Assembly (NCBI RefSeq): GCF_020229735.1
Contig: NZ_CP083460.1
Location: 14,748 to 78,747, forward strand
Origin: Deinococcus taeanensis
GTDB taxonomy: Bacteria > Deinococcota > Deinococci > Deinococcales > Deinococcaceae
DNA: 64,000 nt
Direction: 5' to 3'
Shown here: positions 44,351 through 52,471 of the stretch, piece after piece
Layout: every line of letters starts with the position of its first letter
Position numbering within the stretch: the first letter of the stretch is position 1
The notes under the pieces: model-generated
Told to the model about the DNA's origin: nothing
Database searches by the model: none
Seen by the model: the letters and a program-made list of their open reading frames with translations, nothing else
Program-made: the position numbers and the translations under genes

Positions 44351-45108
44351 GCTCGCTCCAAGGTCAGGTGAGAGAAGTACTCTGGCGCGCCGGGGAGGGA
44401 CAGTTCGAATGTCTCGGCATCTGACAGCTTTTCAAGCCCAATGACGCCCTGGCGCTCTAGGGCCTTGATCGCCAGGGACAAACTTTCCGGAAGGCGACGG
44501 TCATTCACATGGAAAGGCAACCGTTCGCAGAGCAGATCCATGAGGACGGTGCCCTTGATGAGCTGATCGTTCAGACGTACACCGGCCAGGACGTCCTCAA
44601 CAGCCTGAGTCGGATCTGGAATCAGGTAGCCCTGACGCCTGACACCCAGACCCAGGAATCTCACCCACCGAGCGAAATTTCCCCATTGCGTCGAGTTCGT
44701 AATGTGCGTGTACTTTCCTGTCTTTTGAATTCTGTCCCAGTTTTTTTCTTGAACTTCCCAGGGATTCGCTTCCAGGAACCGCTCAGCCATTTCATGAAAC
44801 TCATCGTTTGTCTCGAGAACTCTGGACCGGAGATAGGGTCGCGCTTTGTCGCTTGGTACAGCCAGTTTCAGGACACCATCAATCTCTTCAAGCATGCCCA
44901 GACTGACCGCTGCTTTCAAACAGGGCCGGAAGACTGGCGTCGTCTCAGGAAGAAGTCCGACCATCACTTCTTTCAACTGATCTGGAGTGACTTGATGGTC
45001 AGCGCAGTACAGGCATAACCCCAGGATGCCATTGGGAAGGGTTTCGGAACTGTCGATCAGGTCCGGTCCTGAGCGTTGGGGGTCTTTTTCAGTGGGTGTT
45101 CGTGTCAT
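44347..45108 (-). CDS. dpdG: DpdG-like protein
   Basis: About 253 residues. The start MTRTPTEKDPQRSG at 45108 is preferred over one at 45177, which would overlap dpdF by far more. There are no catalytic motifs. It looks like tandem winged-helix units, with NSTQWGNFARWVRFLGLGV followed by LIPDPTQAVEDVL. The same pattern recurs in 56404-57222 (NITKVAFWAHFMHDLGLVV, then LILSPASPLLRAQF), so both belong to one family. It is always encoded next to a DpdH-type ATPase here, which suggests a complex. Confidence 0.7.
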   Translation of the reverse strand: MTRTPTEKDPQRSGPDLIDSSETLPNGILGLCLYCADHQVTPDQLKEVMVGLLPETTPVFRPCLKAAVSLGMLEEIDGVLKLAVPSDKARPYLRSRVLETNDEFHEMAERFLEANPWEVQEKNWDRIQKTGKYTHITNSTQWGNFARWVRFLGLGVRRQGYLIPDPTQAVEDVLAGVRLNDQLIKGTVLMDLLCERLPFHVNDRRLPESLSLAIKALERQGVIGLEKLSDAETFELSLPGAPEYFSHLTLERA

Positions 45109-47590
45109 GGCGGTGGTGCCCCTTCCAATAATGAATGCGGACGTGTGGATGCCCTCGGAGTGAGTCACCTGAATCAAAGTGGTTCTGTCCAGGGCGAGCG
45201 ATCAAAAGCGTGAGTGGCGAGGTGAGCCAGTCGTCGGGGAGGCTGGTCCAGCTTGGATCGGCAATCAGAATGCGGGGGAGTGGGGGTGCGAAGACGAGGT
45301 ACGGCTCTTCTTCCAGAAGTAGCGGTTCATTCATGTGCTCCTGGAGGGCAAGCGCTTCCTCCGGAGGCAGTTGGACGGAAGGGTCAACGATGACGACGGC
45401 GCCGCCCTGTACGGCTCTTCGCAGAACAGCGGTCAGGTCTTGAGAAGCCTCGATGGTGACGACCGTCAGGTGGTCTGCGGCGAACCAGGGGCTCGTCCCT
45501 GTTTCCACCTGGCGCCAGTGGTCGACAAGCGGCATGGGATCAAGCCCGGGATCCACGCTCATCCCCTCAGCTCGGCAGACGGGACATCCTCCGCAGGCGT
45601 GTTGAGGCTGAATGCTGAGGTGGGTGTCCACCTGGTACTCGTTGACGAGCAGATCGCCTGCTTCCCGCTCTCCGCCGAGGAGCTGCTCCAGGGCGTGGAG
45701 ACTGTTGATTGAGGCGGCCATTTCCCTATGGCGGACCGGCTCAACGTGCGCTTCCCAAGTATGCCGGTCCAGGTGGGCGGGGTGGAGAATCTCCGCCCGT
45801 TGGGTCCACTGGTACTCCTCGAGTCGGTCCTGGGCAGGGGCGTCATCCAGGCTCGGGTCGAGGGCAGGGAAGGGCGGGTGATGCAGGCGGATCAGTCCGG
45901 CACGGGCCATTAGGTTGAGGGTGTACCGGTTCCACCCGCGGCTGGTTTTGCCGCTGTAGATGATGTGAGGTGGGTTGACGCGCAGGTCGATATCGAAGGT
46001 GTTCATGTTGACCTGGCGGAGCTTGCGGTGAAACATCTCCTGCCACCGGGCGAGACCGACGTCGATCGTGACGAGGGTAGGCACGGCCATTCCGCGCGCC
46101 ACTTCCCAATCGGCGGTCGTGCTGAGGGTGAGGGCGAGTGCGGCCCGCCCGTCGCGCCCGCCGCGGCCCACTTCCTGGTAGTACCGGTCGGCGTTCTCAG
46201 GGATGCAGGCGTGCAGGACCGTGCGGACGTGCGCCTGATCGATGCCCACCCCGAAGGCGGACGTGCCGACCACGACGTCGAGCTTGCCTTGACGCCAGTC
46301 GGACACGACCCGCTGCCGCTCTCTGGTGCTACTCTCCCCGGTCAGCAGGCCGATCCGGCGGTACCCCTGGGCTTTGAGGCGTTTGTGGTGAGCGGCGGCG
46401 TCGGCGACCATGGTGGTGTAGACGATCATGGGGCGGGGCAGGTGCCGGATGGCGTCGTCAAGGGCCTCCTGGCGCTGAGCATTCGAGGGGTACGAGGCGG
46501 CCCAGTACTCGGGTTCCGCACGCAGTTTGACGCCCGCCACCAGCTGGAAGTGCCCGGGCTCGCTGAACAGTTGCTCCAGGGTGCCGAGGTCCCCTGCGGT
46601 GATGGTGGCGGACAGCAGTAGGGTGGTGAAGGAGCTTCCCGGCGGGCAGGACTGCAGCAGGGAGCGGCGCAGGCCAGCCAGCAGCTGAAATTCAGGCCGG
46701 AAGTCACGGCCCCACTGCACGGCCAGGTGCGCTTCATCGAGGGTGAACAGGGCGAGTTGCCCTTGCTCGGCCGCTTTGAGAAGGCTGGCACTGAGGGAGC
46801 TCACCAGGCTTTCGGGTGAGGTGATCACGACGCCCTGCTGGCCCTGCTGAATCCGCTGACGCAGGGCCAGCCGTTGTCCCTGACTGAGGCCACCGTGGTA
46901 GGTCAGCTGCCCGGGCAGCTGCACCCCGGCTTGCTGGGCCAGTTCGAGGAGGGCGTGCTCCTGATCCATGGCGAGCGCCACAGTGGGAACGATCAGGACG
47001 CTGAGTTTCCTCTCCTGGGCGTACTCCAGCGCCGGCACGTGGGCAACTGCGCTTTTCCCGCTGCCGGTGGGAAGGACGGCGGCGACCGTGGTGCGGGGAG
47101 GGGCGTACCAGACCGCGCGGACGGCCTGGCGCTGGCCAGGGCTGCTGTAGGCCCCGAATCCGGTCATGCGCCGGAAGCGGGGATCGGCGGGCACAGGGTG
47201 TTGATGGCGTCTCTTTTCTTCCGCAAGTGCGGCCCGTGAGGGGTCCAGGCCCGAGGCGAAGGCCGGCTGCCAGGGCTGCGCCTCAATCTGGAAGTACTTG
47301 GGGTTGGCACTGAGCACCCGGACACTGCAGGACGCCCACTGTTCCCCCGTCGGCCAGAAGCTCTCCCTTGGAATGAGGACATTGACCTCGTACCCGCGCC
47401 ACTCACTTTCCCGGCGCAGCACCTGCCGGGTCAGGACCGCCACGTCGAGGTTCCCCGGGCCGTACAGGTCCGTACGTTCGTTGGCCCGCATCACCGCGTC
47501 CTTCCACCGCCGCAGCAGGGGGTCGTGAAACTCCGTGTTGCGCCAGGCGGCGGACTGCAGGGCCTGCTCCCAGCGAAAGAATTCGTTCAT
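45089..47590 (-). CDS. dpdF: RecQ-like helicase, DpdF-like
   Basis: About 833 residues. Motifs are AVLPTGSGKSAVAHV (Walker A), LFTLDEAHLAVQWGRDF (motif II with the RecQ-type W-G-H/R-D block), LLLSATIT (motif III), TSAFGVGIDQAHVR (motif V) and YYQEVGRGGRDGRAAL (motif VI). The C-terminus has CGGCPVCRAE, a zinc-type cluster. DpdF is the RecQ-like helicase of the 7-deazaguanine system. The ATG overlaps the dpdE stop. Confidence 0.85.
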   Translation of the reverse strand: MNEFFRWEQALQSAAWRNTEFHDPLLRRWKDAVMRANERTDLYGPGNLDVAVLTRQVLRRESEWRGYEVNVLIPRESFWPTGEQWASCSVRVLSANPKYFQIEAQPWQPAFASGLDPSRAALAEEKRRHQHPVPADPRFRRMTGFGAYSSPGQRQAVRAVWYAPPRTTVAAVLPTGSGKSAVAHVPALEYAQERKLSVLIVPTVALAMDQEHALLELAQQAGVQLPGQLTYHGGLSQGQRLALRQRIQQGQQGVVITSPESLVSSLSASLLKAAEQGQLALFTLDEAHLAVQWGRDFRPEFQLLAGLRRSLLQSCPPGSSFTTLLLSATITAGDLGTLEQLFSEPGHFQLVAGVKLRAEPEYWAASYPSNAQRQEALDDAIRHLPRPMIVYTTMVADAAAHHKRLKAQGYRRIGLLTGESSTRERQRVVSDWRQGKLDVVVGTSAFGVGIDQAHVRTVLHACIPENADRYYQEVGRGGRDGRAALALTLSTTADWEVARGMAVPTLVTIDVGLARWQEMFHRKLRQVNMNTFDIDLRVNPPHIIYSGKTSRGWNRYTLNLMARAGLIRLHHPPFPALDPSLDDAPAQDRLEEYQWTQRAEILHPAHLDRHTWEAHVEPVRHREMAASINSLHALEQLLGGEREAGDLLVNEYQVDTHLSIQPQHACGGCPVCRAEGMSVDPGLDPMPLVDHWRQVETGTSPWFAADHLTVVTIEASQDLTAVLRRAVQGGAVVIVDPSVQLPPEEALALQEHMNEPLLLEEEPYLVFAPPLPRILIADPSWTSLPDDWLTSPLTLLIARPGQNHFDSGDSLRGHPHVRIHYWKGHHRHDTNTH

Positions 47591-50500
47591 TGGAAGGGGT
47601 TCCTATGGGAAAGCACCCTCACGCCGACCGCGTCGAGGTGGTAGAGGGGGGCGGAGATGCCGGTGAGTAGGGCCTCGTGCAGGGTCCGTTCCCGCTTCAG
47701 GTCGGTACTGGACACGTCGGGGCGGTGGGCGTCATGCCGCAGGGTCCATTGACGGTACTGCCTTTCCAGGGATGTCTGCGCGCCCTGCAAGGAAGTGCTC
47801 AGGTGCTCTTGCAGCGCCTGGTCTTTCTTGAGTTGGGTGGTCGCCACCTGCAAGACCAGGTCGCAGGCCTGCTCCCAGTCCCGCTGGGGCAGCAGGGCCT
47901 CGAGGGCGTGCACCCGCTCGGAGGAGAGGTTGTAGTCGGTCTGGTCATAGGACTTCTGAAGGAGGCGGAGGGCTTCAGGGGGAACAGGCCGCCCGTGATG
48001 GTCGACGTAAATCGTGAAGGTCCGCGGGCCCAGCAGGCCGGAGAGGCGGCGGGTAACCGCGTCGGGATTGAGCCGGTAGTGCCGCGCGGCCCTGAGCGCG
48101 GCTCCGGGGTCCGGCTTGACGATGAAATGCAGCCCGAAGGCGATCAGGTCCTCCTGGTTCCAGGTCGGCTCGACGCGCCAGAAGGCGTAGCTGCGCCCTC
48201 GGTCGTCCTCGTTGAGGTATTCGGCGATGGCGTTGACGAACGGGTCTCCAAGGCGCAGGAGGTGGCCTTCGCACCCCTGGGCGACTTTCCGACTGAAGGT
48301 GCCGTGGCGCCCGAGGACGGGTTTGAACTGCTCACGGATCCGTTCCCAGTTCACGAGCGTCTGACGGTCATCGAATTGCAGTTGGAACGTGTCCCCTGAG
48401 TACTTCGGGTTGAATTTCAGGGCGCTGATCACCCAGCGGCAGAACAGGCCACTGAAGTCGACTGCTTCGCTTTCGTACAGGTCGTCCATGACCCGGCTGA
48501 GGTCCTGATCCTGCTCCTCATCGATGGTATCGAGCAGTTCCGCTTCCTCCACCCGGATGCGTTCCGCTTCCAGTCTGGCGCCAAGTTGGGAAGTCAGTTC
48601 CTTGAGGGCGTAGTCCCCGTTCAAGAAGGCCGTCATCACTTCAGCGCGCAGGGTGTCCATCAGGTCCAGCAAGGAGGCGACGGACCGGTCGAAGACGCCC
48701 ACTTCGTTCTGGAAGGCCACGTACTGGCGCATGGCGGGCAGCCATGATGAGCGCGTCACCACCCTAGACGTGACGGGTTTGCCGCGGCTGTAGCGGTCCA
48801 GGCGGCCCAGGCGCTGCTCGAGCCGGTTGGCGTTGACCGGGAGGTCGAGGTGCACGAGCAGGTCCGCGCACTGAAGGTTCAGGCCCTCCTCGCCGGCCCG
48901 GTCAGCGATGAGAACCTGGCAGGCGCGTGAGGTGGCGAAGCGCTGCACTTCCTGGTCACCTTTCATGCTGGAGGTCACGCGCTCCGCGCCGAGCTGCTGG
49001 GCCAGCTGGTTGGCGATACCCACGGCCTGAACGTCACTGCCACTGAAGATCACGATCTTCCCGGTGAATTGCCGGACGGTCCGTTCCAGGAGTGACATCA
49101 GCCCTGGGTCCGACGCGGGCAGGGCGTGCTCGATGGCGTTCAGCCCGCTGAGGAGAGACGGAGAACGGCGGATCTGAGGATGAACCTGCAGGCGGGTGAC
49201 AGCCTGTCGCCAGGCGGCGGGGCCGGCCATGGCCCCTTCAAGCAGCGTTTCCATCACGTCCAGAGGCCACGCACCACCTGACGACTCTGCGCAGGTGGCA
49301 AGGGTCTCCCGCCATTGGTCCAGCAGCGCCCACGCGGCGTTCATTTCCGGGTCGTGCACTTCCAGGGCCGGACCGTTCTGCCGTCCACGGACGAGGTGCT
49401 GCGCGTGGGTGTCGCGGCGGTGACGGATCATCCGCCGGTGCAGCCGGTACGTTTCACTCACGTGCATGCGCAGTGGCGCGAGGATGGAACGCCGCTGCGA
49501 CTCCGTTTCATCCACAGGTAAAGCGTTCCAGGCCTGGACGAGGTGCTGCACCTGGGTATCCCCTGGGAACAGGTCCCCGACCGCCTGAACGGACCCATCC
49601 GCGAGCGCCTTGGGCAGGCTGGCGTCCAGAACGTAGAACAGGCTGCCGATCTGTTCCCGCTCGCGGAGGCGGAGCTTGAACGCTTCCTCGTCCTGCAATG
49701 CGTACACTTGAGGTTCGAGCAGGTGCAGCATGCCGAGGAACGCCCGCTGGTCGGATGCAGCCGGGGTGGCGGAAAGCAGCAGCAGACCACCGGCCTGCGC
49801 CGTCCACCGCGCGAGGTGCTCGTACTCGGGGCGCCGACTCGTGAAGGCGAGCGCCGCCACGTGATGGGCCTCGTCAATCACGATGAAGTCTGACGGGGGG
49901 AGCTTGTGCGTGCCGTGCGGGAGGATGGTCACCGCATCGCCGAAATCGTCGATGTAGAAGCGGGAGCGCAGTTCTTCCGTCCACTGCTTGACCAGGTGAG
50001 GCGGAACCAGGCAGGTCACGCGGGTGCCTGGACGGTCGAGCAGCACCTGCCGCATGATCAGGCCGCTTTCAATGGTCTTGCCCAGGCCGACCTCGTCGGC
50101 GAGCAGGTACCGGGGCACGGAATCCTGCAAGACGCGCCTGACGGTGTTGACCTGGTGGTCGCGCAGATCGACGGCTGACGAGAGCAGGCTGGTGAGGCCC
50201 CGGCAAGCACTCCATTGCTGCTGGAACGCTTCTACGAGCGGCCAGCGGCGTTCGAAGAAGTACGGGGTTTCATGGCCGTGCAGTTTCAGCACGTCCATGG
50301 GGTTGGCGTCGCCCCTGGCACGCAGGTAGACGTCCTTTTCCGGGACCTGCCGCTCAACGTTGTTGGGGAAGCGAACGTCGAAGCCTTCGCGGGGTTCCGT
50401 GCGGAGGTAAATGATTCTTCCCATGCGCCAGGTGTTGCCGCTTTCCTTGACGTACACCCGGTTTTGCGGCCAGGGGTTGACGCGCTTGACTTCGCTGACC

Positions 50501-50640
50501 GGGACGGTCACCTCGCGCCACTGGGCGATGGAGTCCATATACAGGAGGCGCGCTTCATCGCGGTACAGGGTCTGGAGCTTGGCCGGGCCGAGCTCTGGGG
50601 CGGCGGTATGAATGACCAGTTGACCTTCAATCAGTGACAC
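47587..50640 (-). CDS. dpdE: SNF2-family helicase/translocase, DpdE-like (also DrmD-like)
   Basis: About 1017 residues from a GTG (VSLIEGQLVIHTAAPELG). A small beta-barrel-like N-terminus precedes the Swi2/Snf2 core: YLLADEVGLGKTIESGL (motif I), FIVIDEAHHVAAL (motif II), DRAGEEGLNLQCAD (motif V) and RLEQRLGRLDRYSRG (motif VI). Such proteins translocate on double-stranded DNA. It is the first large gene of the operon. DpdE is reported as needed for the restriction-like effect in Salmonella. Confidence 0.85.
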   Translation of the reverse strand: MSLIEGQLVIHTAAPELGPAKLQTLYRDEARLLYMDSIAQWREVTVPVSEVKRVNPWPQNRVYVKESGNTWRMGRIIYLRTEPREGFDVRFPNNVERQVPEKDVYLRARGDANPMDVLKLHGHETPYFFERRWPLVEAFQQQWSACRGLTSLLSSAVDLRDHQVNTVRRVLQDSVPRYLLADEVGLGKTIESGLIMRQVLLDRPGTRVTCLVPPHLVKQWTEELRSRFYIDDFGDAVTILPHGTHKLPPSDFIVIDEAHHVAALAFTSRRPEYEHLARWTAQAGGLLLLSATPAASDQRAFLGMLHLLEPQVYALQDEEAFKLRLREREQIGSLFYVLDASLPKALADGSVQAVGDLFPGDTQVQHLVQAWNALPVDETESQRRSILAPLRMHVSETYRLHRRMIRHRRDTHAQHLVRGRQNGPALEVHDPEMNAAWALLDQWRETLATCAESSGGAWPLDVMETLLEGAMAGPAAWRQAVTRLQVHPQIRRSPSLLSGLNAIEHALPASDPGLMSLLERTVRQFTGKIVIFSGSDVQAVGIANQLAQQLGAERVTSSMKGDQEVQRFATSRACQVLIADRAGEEGLNLQCADLLVHLDLPVNANRLEQRLGRLDRYSRGKPVTSRVVTRSSWLPAMRQYVAFQNEVGVFDRSVASLLDLMDTLRAEVMTAFLNGDYALKELTSQLGARLEAERIRVEEAELLDTIDEEQDQDLSRVMDDLYESEAVDFSGLFCRWVISALKFNPKYSGDTFQLQFDDRQTLVNWERIREQFKPVLGRHGTFSRKVAQGCEGHLLRLGDPFVNAIAEYLNEDDRGRSYAFWRVEPTWNQEDLIAFGLHFIVKPDPGAALRAARHYRLNPDAVTRRLSGLLGPRTFTIYVDHHGRPVPPEALRLLQKSYDQTDYNLSSERVHALEALLPQRDWEQACDLVLQVATTQLKKDQALQEHLSTSLQGAQTSLERQYRQWTLRHDAHRPDVSSTDLKRERTLHEALLTGISAPLYHLDAVGVRVLSHRNPFQ

Positions 50641-50908
50641 GGGGGGCCTCTGTGGGTGCGCTGGTCACGGGGCGGGGCGTCTGCTCATCCGGACGTGCAC
50701 ACCGAATTCGTGTAGACAAGGCCATGCTGGCCAGCCACCCTTTCAGAGGCACAGAAGTGAGGTCCGGGGCTTTCAGCTCAGGCGCAGGGACTGGCTCGGC
50801 GCGAAATGCTGCTGGGGGCCGCAACCGCTGGGTGAACCGGTTACGTCGGCGAAAAGTCGCCCGGGAAGAGTGATACTCCTTGCTCACGTTGTTGCGGTTG
50901 ACACCCAT
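50627..50908 (-). CDS. Small basic protein at the head of the dpd-like operon
   Basis: About 93 residues: MGVNRNNVSKEYHSSRATFR, then a Pro-rich middle and RCARPDEQTPRPVTSAP. The N-terminal third is very basic. TGAGGAAG lies in good ribosome-binding position and the stop overlaps dpdE by 14 bp, which supports translation as the operon's first gene. The family is unknown; it could be a leader or a DNA-binding regulator. Confidence 0.45.
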   Translation of the reverse strand: MGVNRNNVSKEYHSSRATFRRRNRFTQRLRPPAAFRAEPVPAPELKAPDLTSVPLKGWLASMALSTRIRCARPDEQTPRPVTSAPTEAPRVTD

Positions 50909-51236
50909 AACTTCCTCACTTCATTGGGGGAATGCTTGACGTTGTATGAAAAGAGAGTAACTCCTTCTCACGTCAACAGATGACGCACGTGCGGCGCCCG
51001 CTCCATGACGCCAATTGTCAGGATCGTGTGACAGGTGTCGTGATATTGGCCGGCATTACGAGGAATCTTGAAAAGAGCAGGTAAGCGGACGGCGCGATCG
51101 GGCACTCACCGAGATGCTCACGGACGTCAATGTCTGACACGAAAGAAAGCAAACGGGAAAAGCAATCCAAGCGAATGCCCCCGCTCTCATCAACAGCACA
51201 AGGCCGCGCAACTCACAATCGTTCCAGAGGGCCCTC
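50909..51236. other. Probable control region of the dpd-like operon; no gene seen
   Basis: The region holds an imperfect dyad around GAGTAACTC (50955-50963) within GAGAGTAACTCCTTCTC, and a TTGAC-like element just upstream on the minus strand. No well-spaced promoter can be fixed. No gene is supported in the rest. Confidence 0.35.
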
Positions 51237-51804
51237 TTGATGACGACAGAAGTGCGAACCAGCTGTGGTCCGATGTCCGGTGCCGTGGGGTGCACTTTTG
51301 AATTGACTCAGAGCCTCGATCTGCCTCGGCTTACGGCGCACTCAATAGACGGCTGGGCGCTGCGCTGCGGCTGGTTACCCGTGCACGGCGTTTCAGGAAA
51401 GCTGGAACGCCAGGTGCCGCCACGGCGAAGTTGAGCCCGCGTTGCCGGTGGGGCGGCGTGGTCTTCCTGGTGGTCTCACTGGTCATTCATTCGGGCGGAG
51501 TCAGGGATTCAGGCGGGGAAGGTCGCCTGGGCTGGCCTTGCCAGGTCGTTGGGAACGGCCTGGTCGGGCGCGGGGCCGTCAGCCTTCGGGCCGTACGGGT
51601 AGAGTCAGGGACACGACCCTTGAATGACGTGCTCAACGGTGCCGGGGCGTTTGGGATGTCCGATCCGCTGCTGGTGGCTGGGTTCGAGCGGAGTCAGGAA
51701 CTCGCGGGGGAAATACCTTACTGCACGGCATTTGTCCGGTGCTGTGCAGCGCAGGCTTGGCGTGACTCAGCGACCCAACCCGCCTCGACTTACGCCGCTC
51801 TCAA
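51237..51804 (+). repeat. 568-bp repeat, copy 1
   Basis: It matches 62066-62633 in inverted orientation, equal in length and with about three mismatches by eye. The ends are TTGATGACGACAG and CGCCGCTCTCAA. TA follows on the right but not on the left. The first 109 bp form a sub-unit ending CGCACTCAA-TA, the same length as the MITEs at 6813 and 15266. No convincing gene lies inside, so it is a MITE-like or decayed IS sequence. Confidence 0.9.
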
Positions 51805-51902
51805 TAGAGACCCCTGCGTCTGAGCCAGGGCTGAGAAAATGGGTCCAAATCATCCCACCAAGCCCCCGTCGAGAAGGGCCACTCCATCATCAACCCTACC
51901 TT

Positions 51903-52088
51903 TTGAGCATTGTGGAACTGGCCCAACCTTTGCTGCCAGACGATGACTGGCACCCTCATCCATTTGATATTCGCAGTGACCACAGGGAAGCACTGGACTC
52001 CATCGAACACGTCGAAGCTCGTCTCCTCGAGCTTGGCTATGAAACTGCCGCATTCATTGAGCTATGGAACTGCGACTTCCCCTTCTAG
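51903..52088 (+). pseudogene. Unknown gene fragment
   Basis: A protein-like frame reads SIVELAQPLLPDDDWHPHPF, then DIRSDHREALDSIEHVEARL, and ends FIELWNCDFPF. A TTG at 51903 could start it, but it may be only the tail of a gene cut by the 568-bp repeat. It is acidic and soluble. Family unknown. The bases 52089-52339 show nothing else. Confidence 0.4.
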
Positions 52089-52339
52089 CCGAATCCAGCA
52101 GTCAAAACAAAGCTTAAACCGTTGTTTACAAACGCGCTTTAGCCGATTCAAGGGTTGGGGCAACAGCGCCCTGCCCACCGTCGCGGGGGGCGCGACTCGA
52201 ACAGCGGCGCCCATATCCAGACACAGACAGTCGTGGGAGCTAAAAATGTTGATCATCAGGTTAAGAAAATGGCTTTGCAGATGCGTTCTTTGCAACTCCG
52301 ATTAAACGGTGAGGGTAGATTTGTGCTCAACCTAATTAG

Positions 52340-52471
52340 AGTGGGCATTATTTATTAATTGATGGAGATTGGCAATTAAATAGCGAAATTAATCTTTATG
52401 AGGTAAGTTTTAAAGAAATTGCTGAGATAGCCGAATTAGACTTACTTTCAGCAAGCCTCAAAGAGGAATAA
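52340..52471 (+). pseudogene. AT-rich 3' gene fragment
   Basis: The open frame SGHYLLIDGDWQLNSEINLY continues EVSFKEIAEIAELDLLSASL to a TAA at 52469-52471. It has no start codon and is much more AT-rich than the surroundings. It is the tail of an unidentified transferred gene. Its end overlaps the end of dpdA on the other strand by 14 bp. Confidence 0.35.

Noticed and set aside
51431..51823. 130-residue protein inside the 568-bp repeat
   Set aside because: The same frame occurs in both copies only because the DNA is duplicated. Composition is unlike a folded protein and there is no ribosome-binding site.
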